Shown piece after piece: positions 16,568-23,504 of a stretch of DNA of 51,861 nucleotides. The notes under the pieces were generated by a model. That model saw only the letters and a program-made list of their open reading frames with translations. It was not told the DNA's origin and did not search any database. The first letter of the stretch is position 1; every line of letters begins with the position of its first letter. The position numbers were made by a program, and so were the translations under genes. The DNA is from an uncultured Caryophanales bacterium (GTDB taxonomy: Bacteria > Bacillota_I > Bacilli_A > RFN20 > CAG-826). The stretch is from NCBI GenBank assembly GCA_947302535.1, contig CAMYVX010000008.1, positions 1 through 51,861 of the forward strand. The letters are read 5' to 3'.

Positions 16568-17403
16568 AAGAAATAACGATCCTCCTCCACTAATAAATCT
16601 CTTAAATGGGTGACTCTATCATCATTATGATAATAAACGGAAATAATCTCTGCTGCAATAGATAACGCAACTTCTAAAGGTGAGTCTCCACCCATCAATA
16701 AACCCACAGGAGCGTATAATCTAGAAAGATCCGCTACGACACCTTTTTCTTTTAAGCGAAGCACATATTCTTTAATTTTCTTTTTGCTACAAACCATTCC
16801 TAAATACTTGTAATTAAATTTATTAATAAAAATATTATCAAGAACATCAAAATCGCTATGATGCGATGGAGTAGCAACGACAATAAAAGCATTGTCTTTG
16901 ATTACTTTTTTATTGATAAAACTAATAAACTCATCATTGACCAAAGTGGCTCGAGAATCTACTGAATCTAAAACTTCTTTTCGTTTATCGATAACAATCA
17001 CTTCAAATCCTAAGTCTAATAGAATAGGGGCAAGCGCTTTATTACAATGACCACCGCCAAATAAATAAACATATTGTTTTGGACCAATAAATTCGTAATA
17101 TAAGGTTGCTCCTCCACCACATGCCATAGGTAGTACAACAGCGGTTTCACTTTTTTGGCCGTTATTATCTAAAACATAATTAACTGTACGAGATTGTCTT
17201 TTTCTTAAAACTTCTTTACAGGTTTCAAGAGCAGTAAACTCAATTAATCCACCTCCGACAGTGCCAAAAAACTCTCCGTTATCAACATAAAGGATTTTCT
17301 TTCCTATGTCAGAAGGAGCCATCCCTTCTTTATTGGTGACGGTCACTAAAACTAAGTCATGACCTTTTTCCTTATATTCGTTAATGAGCTTATAAATATC
17401 CAT
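16564..17403 (-). CDS. XdhC/CoxI family protein
   Basis: The 279-residue protein has an N-terminal XdhC_CoxI domain (VTNKEGMAPSDIGKKIL, FFGTVGGGLIE, PMACGGG) and a C-terminal Rossmann domain (YLFGGGHCNKALAPIL, VIDKR). Family members insert sulphurated molybdenum cofactor into xanthine-dehydrogenase-type hydroxylases. No molybdenum hydroxylase or cofactor gene is in the window, so the partner lies elsewhere or the role differs. TGC-TATACT ends six bases before the ATG with no ribosome site: a leaderless candidate. It ends with TGA overlapping the next start, which also shows UGA is a stop in this genome. Confidence 0.85.
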   Translation of the reverse strand: MDIYKLINEYKEKGHDLVLVTVTNKEGMAPSDIGKKILYVDNGEFFGTVGGGLIEFTALETCKEVLRKRQSRTVNYVLDNNGQKSETAVVLPMACGGGATLYYEFIGPKQYVYLFGGGHCNKALAPILLDLGFEVIVIDKRKEVLDSVDSRATLVNDEFISFINKKVIKDNAFIVVATPSHHSDFDVLDNIFINKFNYKYLGMVCSKKKIKEYVLRLKEKGVVADLSRLYAPVGLLMGGDSPLEVALSIAAEIISVYYHNDDRVTHLRDLLVEEDRYFL

Positions 17404-17409
17404 ACATTA

Positions 17410-17418
17410 AGTATAGCA
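17410..17418 (-). promoter_or_regulatory. Extended -10 element directly before xdhC
   Basis: TGC-TATACT on the minus strand with six bases to the ATG at 17401-17403. Transcription would begin at or next to the start codon. Confidence 0.55.
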
Positions 17419-17423
17419 ATGTT

Positions 17424-18056
17424 TTATTCAAAAAGTTCCATCAAAGATGTAATTTTTTGATATTCGCATTGTTGCGAGTTGTTTCTATCTAATAAATATG
17501 TTTCAATTCCAGCGTTTTTGGCTGCCAAGCAGTCATTTAAAGAATCACCAATATAAACAACGTCTTTTTTATCGCCGTGATAATCTAATAAACGTAACGC
17601 TTGATATATTGGATCAGGGTCAGGTTTTGTGGCTTTACTAATCTCATTTCCTACAATAACAGAAAGGATGTTTTTATCAATTTTAAAGAAGTTCAAAACA
17701 TCTTCAACATGTCTTCTTCTATTGCTTGTGACAATACCGCAACTTATGCCGTTTTTCTTAATAAAATCAAAAAAATAACGGGAATCTGCAAATAATTTTG
17801 TCTTTTTTAATGCTTCTTCACTGTCTAAAGCTTCTTCAATTGCTTTAATAAATTTGTCTATATGTTCATCATCTCTTATACCGTGGTAATGGTCATAAGA
17901 TTCATCTAAAGGAACTCGTGACATCCATGGTACGTCTTTCTCGTCAATCTCAATACCAACAGCTTTAAAAGCGCGTGCAAACACAACATATAAAGAATCA
18001 AAAGAATCAACTAGGGTACCATCAAAATCAAATAAGTAATAACGATATTTTTTCAT
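17424..18056 (-). CDS. HAD superfamily phosphatase (phosphoglycolate phosphatase-like)
   Basis: The 210-residue enzyme shows HAD motif I DFDGTLVDS near the start, motif II VTSN, and motif III/IV GDSLNDCLAAKNAG, with a helical cap between I and II. Members hydrolyse small phosphate esters such as phosphoglycolate; substrate is not readable. The start at 18054-18056 (MKKYRYYLF) is preferred to one eight codons earlier, because TGT-TATCAT ends seven bases upstream and the core begins immediately. No ribosome site: another leaderless candidate. It precedes xdhC by 20 bp, yet xdhC has its own promoter element. Confidence 0.88.
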   Translation of the reverse strand: MKKYRYYLFDFDGTLVDSFDSLYVVFARAFKAVGIEIDEKDVPWMSRVPLDESYDHYHGIRDDEHIDKFIKAIEEALDSEEALKKTKLFADSRYFFDFIKKNGISCGIVTSNRRRHVEDVLNFFKIDKNILSVIVGNEISKATKPDPDPIYQALRLLDYHGDKKDVVYIGDSLNDCLAAKNAGIETYLLDRNNSQQCEYQKITSLMELFE

Positions 18057-18063
18057 TATGAGA

Positions 18064-18072
18064 ATGATAACA
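18064..18072 (-). promoter_or_regulatory. Extended -10 element directly before the HAD phosphatase gene
   Basis: TGT-TATCAT on the minus strand lies seven bases before the ATG (18054-18056), with no purine-rich ribosome site between. Confidence 0.55.
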
Positions 18073-18084
18073 AAAAACAAAGAA

Positions 18085-18117
18085 TAAAAAAAGAGAAATA
18101 GATTTATCTATCTCTCT
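18085..18117 (-). terminator. Terminator of the InlB-repeat lipoprotein gene
   Basis: AGAGAGATAGAT pairs with ATCTATTTCTCT on the minus strand and is followed by seven T. Confidence 0.8.
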
Positions 18118-18137
18118 ATTTTGTAAGTATTTATTGA

Positions 18138-19232
18138 CTAACCAGCGTAGCCAACATAGATTTGGTCATTTCCGTATGACCATTTGATGTACATATCGTA
18201 AGTACCGTCTTCGATACAGACAATTTTGCCACCTTCAGATGCAAATCCTTTAGAAGCAGGATCAAGATTTTGAATGGTCCAGGTGACATCGTTTTCATTA
18301 TCGTGAACTTGTAATTCTTCACCGACATAAGCTTGGACGCCTAACGCCATGGATTCGTTTTCATTAGCTGGGTTGGTTGGAGCATCAACCATTCTGCCAC
18401 CAATAATGATGGAATATTTGGTATCAGTAATTGGGCCTGGGCCTGTTCCTCCACCATCATGATCAGCACTAGTTCCACCTTGAATAAAGAATGTAACCCA
18501 ACCTTTATTCTCGTTATCTGGTGCTGGAGCCCAAACGCTTAGATACATATTAATTGCGCTAGCAGTAGCTTGAACGGTATAGCCATCTTCAAGTGAACCA
18601 ACATAGTTATTATAGTTTGCGTGGGCGGTATCATCTCCAGATGGAGAGAAATTAGAAGTAATAATTTCACCTTTCTTATAGAACACCAAACTTTGTTCGG
18701 CAGTGACATTAACGGAAGAGGCAATATAACTAGCTTCACGGTTAGCGATGCTGTGATCATCATTTGGATCTAATGTGAAGATGACTTCACTTCCACCCAC
18801 TAAGACACCATAATCAGCAGCGATGAATTCTGGAGATAAATCTCCTGGTTCTGGTGGTTGAGGTCCTGGACCTGGGTCTTTTTCAGACCAGCCAGCATAT
18901 AAAGTGAGATTGGCATTAACTTTACTAGCAAAATCATAAACTGTTAAACCAGCTATATCTTTGTACCAATTAACAAAATCGTATCCTTCACGAGTAGGAT
19001 TAGCTGGCTTAGCAACGGTTTCACCTTCTTTGACCTGCACTGTGCTAGCAGCAGGAGCACCCTCATAATTAAGATTAAAAGTTACAGTGTATTCTGTTGC
19101 AACTGGAGTAGGTGTTGGAGTTGGATCAACTGTTGGTGTGTTACTATCACTATTCTCTTTTGCTTTGCTACAAGCCGCTAAAGACATAGTGAAAATAAAA
19201 CATGGTAATAAAACAAATAGTTTTTTGTTCAT
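18138..19232 (-). CDS. Surface lipoprotein with InlB-type repeat and a C-terminal module shared with the amylase
   Basis: The 364-residue protein has a lipoprotein signal (lipobox SLAAC, Cys near 21), a Thr/Pro linker (TPTVDPTPTPTP) and a Listeria-Bacteroides InlB-type repeat (about 47-115, from YTVTFNLNYEG to LTLYAGW). A middle beta-rich domain (about 128-255) follows. The C-terminal module (about 270-364) is about 90% identical to the end of the neighbouring amylase. The module probably binds carbohydrate or serves attachment; that is inference from its place on an amylase. An AAAGGACA ribosome site precedes the ATG. It lies just downstream of the amylase on the same strand but behind the amylase terminator, with its own upstream A/T-rich promoter region. 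Confidence 0.8.
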   Translation of the reverse strand: MNKKLFVLLPCFIFTMSLAACSKAKENSDSNTPTVDPTPTPTPVATEYTVTFNLNYEGAPAASTVQVKEGETVAKPANPTREGYDFVNWYKDIAGLTVYDFASKVNANLTLYAGWSEKDPGPGPQPPEPGDLSPEFIAADYGVLVGGSEVIFTLDPNDDHSIANREASYIASSVNVTAEQSLVFYKKGEIITSNFSPSGDDTAHANYNNYVGSLEDGYTVQATASAINMYLSVWAPAPDNENKGWVTFFIQGGTSADHDGGGTGPGPITDTKYSIIIGGRMVDAPTNPANENESMALGVQAYVGEELQVHDNENDVTWTIQNLDPASKGFASEGGKIVCIEDGTYDMYIKWSYGNDQIYVGYAG

Positions 19233-19264
19233 ATAAACAATGTCCTTTCGCGCGTTCTTCTATA

Positions 19265-19282
19265 GGAATAAACGCTTTTATA
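19265..19282. promoter_or_regulatory. Weak catabolite-control-like (cre-like) element
   Basis: ATAAACGCTTTTAT lies in the promoter region of the lipoprotein gene. It shares the AA-CG centre of LacI-family operators (CcpA, MalR), but the outer bases TG...CA do not match, so it is only a suggestion of sugar control. Confidence 0.2.
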
Positions 19283-19327
19283 CTACTTATTATATACTTT
19301 TTTATGAAAACAATAAATATTGTTAAA

Positions 19328-19356
19328 AGAGAGATAGGAAATCCTACCTCTCTTAT
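19328..19356 (-). terminator. Terminator of the amylase gene
   Basis: AGAGAGGTAGGA pairs with TCCTATCTCTCT on the minus strand around a two-base gap and is followed by TTTT. It resembles the terminator of the next lipoprotein gene (18085-18117). Confidence 0.75.
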
Positions 19357-19375
19357 TAAATTCGATTACTATTGA

Positions 19376-22339
19376 TTAGCCAGCGTAACCAATATAAATT
19401 TGGTCATTTCCGTATGACCATTTGATGTACATATCGTAAGTACCATCTTCGATACAGACAATTTTGCCACCTTCAGACTTGAATCCTTTAGAAGCAGGAT
19501 CAAGATTTTGAATGGTCCAAGTCGCGCCACTCTCATTATCGTGAACTTGTAATTCTTCACCAACATGAGCTTCAACGCCTAACGCCATGGATTCGTTTTC
19601 ATTAAATGGGTTAGTTGGAGCTTCGATCATTCTGCCACCAATGATGATGGAGTATTTGGTATCGCCAACAGGAGCGCCACTTAACTTAATTAAGGCAGCA
19701 GAACGAGCACCAACAGAAGAAGTACTAGCAGTGCCATATGATAAGGCAAGGGTACCACCGCTAGAAATGTTCACTGGGTTATCGCCAAGATTCACAACAA
19801 GACGATAAGATTCATCTCCAAGAGTTCTTGTGAAGGAGATAACACTAGCCTTAGTTCCAGCATTTGTAATATCGCCATAATAAGGAGCAAATAAACCTTT
19901 AATTAAAGTTTGAGAAGAAGTCTTAAGAGAAGCGAATTTGGCAATATTAGAGAAGTGAGAATTGCTATCTTTCACTTGGGCTTCAGCACCTGGAACATGA
20001 GAAGAAGCATTGACTTCGTCCCATTTAACAGAAGTGCCACTACCATTAATCTTATAACCAGTAGTCATAGAGCCGTCACCAACTTGACCATTCGCAACCC
20101 ATTTCATAGGTTGTCTATAGGCTAAGTCAGAATAACCATCATCGGCAGTTTTTCCATCGAGGAAGTTACCAGTCATACCAAGTTCATCACCATAGTAGAT
20201 CCAAGTAATACCAGGTAACATTAATTCACTAATTTCCACTAAAGTGGCATAGTTTTCAAATGTTGAATAATCATTCTTACTAACGGAGCCTTGTGCAGTC
20301 AATCCAGAGTTATTGAATGAAGTTCCAGCAACTCTATTAATAGCACGAGCGATATCGTGGTTAGAAGTGAAAGCGCCATCAATCATGGAGTATCCACTTG
20401 CAGCAGTCGCGCTACTTCCGCCAGTTCGATATTTGTTATTAGTATTTAAGACATCTGCTAAATTCCATTTACCTTCAAATTTAATGGATTTAGTATTGCC
20501 TTCTAAATCTTTATCACTGCTCTTTGTATATGGATCAGCAGCTTCACCAATGAATTGAGAAGCATCGCCGATATAAGCTCCAGAAGAACCACCATGGGCA
20601 TATCTAGAAGCTAAAGATGTGAAATTGAAATATGAATAGAAATCAAACAAGGAATCAAATCCTTCGTAGAATGGAGAAACGTGATAAGCATGACCATCAA
20701 AGTTTTCACCAACGAAGAAGGCATTTGGATAATCTTGCTTAATTGAGTAATTGATTTCTCTCCAGAAGTTCAAGTTCTTGGTTAAATCTGAAGAATAATC
20801 TTGTGTTTTGCCAGTAGTTGGGTTCACAGATACATCTTTAATGTATGTATCGTTGCCATCATAAGCAATTTCATCTTTAATGAAGATGTGTTTAACAGCG
20901 TCCATACGGAAGCCATCAACACCAATTTCGCACCAGTTCTTCGCCATTGTTTCAACAGCGGTACGGGTGTCGGCATAAGCATAGTTTAATTCAGGCATGG
21001 CTGAACCAAATTTTGCATAATATGAATAGCAGTGGTCTCCATATGGATACCAATACTTATCTTGATTAATATTTGCGGAGTCAGTTTCGTGGTTACCCCA
21101 TTGATAATAACCTCTCATAGTTTCAGAGAGTTTAGCTGATTCAACGAACCAAACGTTTGAAGTGGAAGTATGATTCAAGACTAAGTCCATGATGACTTTC
21201 ATGCCGCGAGCATGAGCGGCATCAAGTAAGGACTTATAGTCCTTCATAGCGGTTTCTTCGCTTCTACCGCCAGCAGCTTGAGCGGCTGGAGAAACTTTAG
21301 AAGCAAATTTTTCATCGACCTTAAGATAGTCGGTGATGTCATAACCGTGATAGGAATCGGATTGTTGAATTGGTGTTAACCATAAAACACTAACACCTAA
21401 ACTTTGGATATAGTCTAATTGTTGTTCGATACCATAGATATCACCAAAGCCATCTTTGTCACTATCAGCGAAGGAAGAGACCATGATTTGATAACCAACA
21501 CCGTCGTTTTGGAAACTACTTGCTGTTGGTTGCAATGCCTTGTCATTCCAATCAGCGGTGATATATTTATTATCACCATAGGTGACATTAGTGCCATCGT
21601 CGTGTTTGAATGGATCATCGATTGTGGAAGCATTAACAACAGGTTTGGCGCTTGGATATTTTGCATTATCTTTATAAACAAATGCGTGATAAGAAGTAGA
21701 ACCATCAGTATTTGTTAACGCGTAATCTTCTAAAAGAATATAGACGTTACCACCATCATTATTCCAGAAGCCGGAACTACTGGTTCTAGTCGCAGATTCA
21801 ACAATTTGAACGCCAATTTGAACATCGCTAGTTACCTTCCCCTCAGGTAGGTAATTAATAGGTAAATCGAGCATCTTTTTGTTCTTATTGTCCCATCCAC
21901 CGCCATAAGTCTTAGTTAAATCAACGTCGATGTTGACATAACCAAATGAGTCTATACTGGCGTTACCAGTCGCACTCATCTTATCTTCGGACGTTGTTCT
22001 TCCAACCCAGTCAAAACGAACACCTTCATCTTCATTTGGACGATATGGCCAAGTCCAGACATCCCATTTATTGTAATCAGAAGCCGTTTGTTCAGTACGG
22101 AGGTAATGATAATAGAAGTGATTACCTAATGAATTGTCCGCAAGAGACTTCATGTACTTTTCAAGATCATCATCAGGAATTGGACCTGGTTCTGGTTCTG
22201 GTGAGGGGCCTGGGCCAGGAGTTGGGGTCGGTGTCGGAGTTGGCTCTGGTGTTGGATTATTATTATCACTACTGCTCTTACTACAAGAAGCAAGAAGTAA
22301 AGGAACACACACCAAAGTCAGTAAAAACTTTTTGTTCAT
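19376..22339 (-). CDS. Cell-surface alpha-amylase lipoprotein (GH13)
   Basis: The 987-residue protein has a lipoprotein signal (lipobox LLASC, Cys near 19), a Pro/Thr/Gly linker (about 28-55) and an N-terminal beta-rich region (about 60-280). The GH13 barrel carries DLVLNHT (D385), GFRMDAVKH with nucleophile D480, VGENFDG with acid E545, and SNHD with D662. A C domain and a C-terminal module (about 893-987) shared with the neighbouring lipoprotein follow. The barrel includes Asp-rich DSDKDGFGD, a likely calcium site. It should degrade starch or related glucans outside the cell while anchored to the membrane. AAGGAAA precedes the ATG. The module order, with two flanking accessory regions, suggests binding to insoluble starch. 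Substrate is inferred from family. Confidence 0.92.
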   Translation of the reverse strand: MNKKFLLTLVCVPLLLASCSKSSSDNNNPTPEPTPTPTPTPGPGPSPEPEPGPIPDDDLEKYMKSLADNSLGNHFYYHYLRTEQTASDYNKWDVWTWPYRPNEDEGVRFDWVGRTTSEDKMSATGNASIDSFGYVNIDVDLTKTYGGGWDNKNKKMLDLPINYLPEGKVTSDVQIGVQIVESATRTSSSGFWNNDGGNVYILLEDYALTNTDGSTSYHAFVYKDNAKYPSAKPVVNASTIDDPFKHDDGTNVTYGDNKYITADWNDKALQPTASSFQNDGVGYQIMVSSFADSDKDGFGDIYGIEQQLDYIQSLGVSVLWLTPIQQSDSYHGYDITDYLKVDEKFASKVSPAAQAAGGRSEETAMKDYKSLLDAAHARGMKVIMDLVLNHTSTSNVWFVESAKLSETMRGYYQWGNHETDSANINQDKYWYPYGDHCYSYYAKFGSAMPELNYAYADTRTAVETMAKNWCEIGVDGFRMDAVKHIFIKDEIAYDGNDTYIKDVSVNPTTGKTQDYSSDLTKNLNFWREINYSIKQDYPNAFFVGENFDGHAYHVSPFYEGFDSLFDFYSYFNFTSLASRYAHGGSSGAYIGDASQFIGEAADPYTKSSDKDLEGNTKSIKFEGKWNLADVLNTNNKYRTGGSSATAASGYSMIDGAFTSNHDIARAINRVAGTSFNNSGLTAQGSVSKNDYSTFENYATLVEISELMLPGITWIYYGDELGMTGNFLDGKTADDGYSDLAYRQPMKWVANGQVGDGSMTTGYKINGSGTSVKWDEVNASSHVPGAEAQVKDSNSHFSNIAKFASLKTSSQTLIKGLFAPYYGDITNAGTKASVISFTRTLGDESYRLVVNLGDNPVNISSGGTLALSYGTASTSSVGARSAALIKLSGAPVGDTKYSIIIGGRMIEAPTNPFNENESMALGVEAHVGEELQVHDNESGATWTIQNLDPASKGFKSEGGKIVCIEDGTYDMYIKWSYGNDQIYIGYAG

Positions 22340-22461
22340 AGTTTTTTCCTTTCTTCAAAACGAATAGATAAATTTAGGTTAGCCCATTTTCCTATTTTTT
22401 TCAAGCGCCCATATATGTGCATATAGGAACAAAATGTTATTTTCAAAAAAGTTTTAAAAAA

Positions 22462-22491
22462 TTGACGCTTTTCTCCGTCTATTTATATAGT
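22462..22491 (+). promoter_or_regulatory. Promoter of the multi-hairpin RNA locus
   Basis: TTGACG (22462-22467), an 18-base spacer and TATAGT (22486-22491) make a good promoter; transcription should start near 22498. The AGGAGG at 22493-22498 would then lie mostly upstream of the transcript, which argues against it serving as a ribosome site. Confidence 0.55.
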
Positions 22492-22497
22492 AGGAGG

Positions 22498-22790
22498 ATT
22501 CTTCATGAAATGATTAATCTTTCCGTGACTTTGGTATATGTGTTTTGCACTTGTAAGTATATGTCAAAGTCAGAAAGGCGGTTGGTCTCTAATGAGAAGG
22601 CGACTTCTCTTAGTGATGAAATTGGTACTAATACTGATATTAGTTCTTTGGACTCTAGCTAGATTCGTCTAATTAGATAAAAAGAGACTCCCTAGATGTA
22701 GGGGAGTCACCAAAACACAATCATATATTACATCACCCATCAGTGGTTTACAAGGCCCAATCGGGTAAAGACACCACTGTTGGTTATTAA
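22498..22790 (+). ncRNA. Candidate ~290-nt structured RNA with five hairpins (unassigned)
   Basis: Five stem-loops follow one another. H1 (22519-22577) is CTTTC/GAAAG, TGACTTTG/CAAAGTCA and ATAT/ATAT. H2 (22589-22613) is CTAA-GAGAAG/CTTCTC-TTAG capped by a GCGA tetraloop of GNRA type. H3 (22627-22644) is ACTAATA-ctga-TATTAGT. H4 (22686-22708) is GACTCCC/GGGAGTC. H5 (22741-22779) is CAGTGGT/ACCACTG with an inner TTAC/GTAA. The density is far above that of other gaps in this window. A 50-codon frame (22510-22662) overlaps H1-H3 but looks incidental. The locus has its own promoter and lies before the rex promoter. No known class could be assigned; it might be a trans-acting RNA or the 5' region of a long rex leader. 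Confidence 0.5.
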
Positions 22791-22813
22791 ATAAAAAATA
22801 TATGTTTCAAGAG

Positions 22814-22842
22814 TTGAAAAGAGATAAAGGTTATGGTATAAA
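22814..22842 (+). promoter_or_regulatory. Promoter of the rex-adhE operon
   Basis: TTGAAA (22814-22819), exactly 17 bases, then TGG-TATAAA (22837-22842). The perfect inverted repeat TCAGTA-N6-TACTGA (22847-22864) follows at the expected start point. It is a possible operator, though it does not match the TTGTGA-type Rex site. Confidence 0.7.
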
Positions 22843-22867
22843 TAATTCAGTAAAAAAATACTGATAT

Positions 22868-23503
22868 ATGAAAAAGGCTTCCCCTAACCAAATAGAAAGG
22901 CTTCCTCTTTATTTAAAGACTCTCAAACTGTTAAAAGATGAAAATGTTTTAATTGTGTCCTCAGCTTATCTAGCTAATGAATTAGGGTTTAGTGAAGAAC
23001 AAGTAAGGAAAGACCTTCAGCTTGTTTCTAAAAAAGCCGGGAAACCAAAGACAGGTAGAAGTGTTAATTTATTAATTAGTGATATAGAAGATTTTTTAGG
23101 ATATAAAACAGTTAATGAGGCAATAGTTATAGGTGTTGGTAATCTCGGACATGCTTTAATGTCATACCAAGGGTTTAATAATTATGGTTTAAATATTATT
23201 GCTGGTTTTGATATCGATGAAAACAAAATAGGAACCACTATTGCTGGTAAACCAATATATGACATCAATGACTTAGAAAAAATTGAAGATAATCTTCATA
23301 CTAAATTGGTGATATTAACAACACCAAGTGACAAAACAATGGAAATCTATCATCGTTTGAAAAAGATGGATATCAAAGCAATATGGAATTTCGCCCCCAT
23401 TCATTTGAAAGATAATAGTAAGAAAATCATTATTGAAAATGTTGATTTAGCAACGTTGTTTGCTAAGTTATCACATAAAATTAAAGAAAAGGAGTGTCAA
23501 TAA
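22868..23503 (+). CDS. rex: Redox-sensing transcriptional repressor Rex
   Basis: The 211-residue protein has the Rex N-terminal winged helix (LPLYLKTLKLL...SAYLANELGFSEEQVRKDL) and a C-terminal Rossmann domain (VIGVGNLGHAL near 81-91; GFDIDENKIG). Rex dimers sense the NADH/NAD ratio and repress fermentation genes when NADH is low. It directly precedes adhE (one base between stop and start), so the operon is likely autoregulated and induced by reducing stress. There is no clear ribosome site; the palindrome at 22847-22864 lies four bases before the ATG. Confidence 0.95.
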   Translation: MKKASPNQIERLPLYLKTLKLLKDENVLIVSSAYLANELGFSEEQVRKDLQLVSKKAGKPKTGRSVNLLISDIEDFLGYKTVNEAIVIGVGNLGHALMSYQGFNNYGLNIIAGFDIDENKIGTTIAGKPIYDINDLEKIEDNLHTKLVILTTPSDKTMEIYHRLKKMDIKAIWNFAPIHLKDNSKKIIIENVDLATLFAKLSHKIKEKECQ

Positions 23504-23504
23504 T

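Noticed and set aside
18539-18763. Open frame inside the lipoprotein gene in another phase
   Set aside because: Shadow of a long, well-supported reading frame; similar shadows occur throughout the amylase and adhE.
22510-22662. 50-codon frame after AGGAGG (22493-22498), overlapping hairpins H1-H3
   Set aside because: The AGGAGG lies at or upstream of the predicted transcription start, the nearest ATG gives only two codons before TGA, and the arms of three hairpins explain the sequence better. Kept as a competing explanation for the RNA locus.
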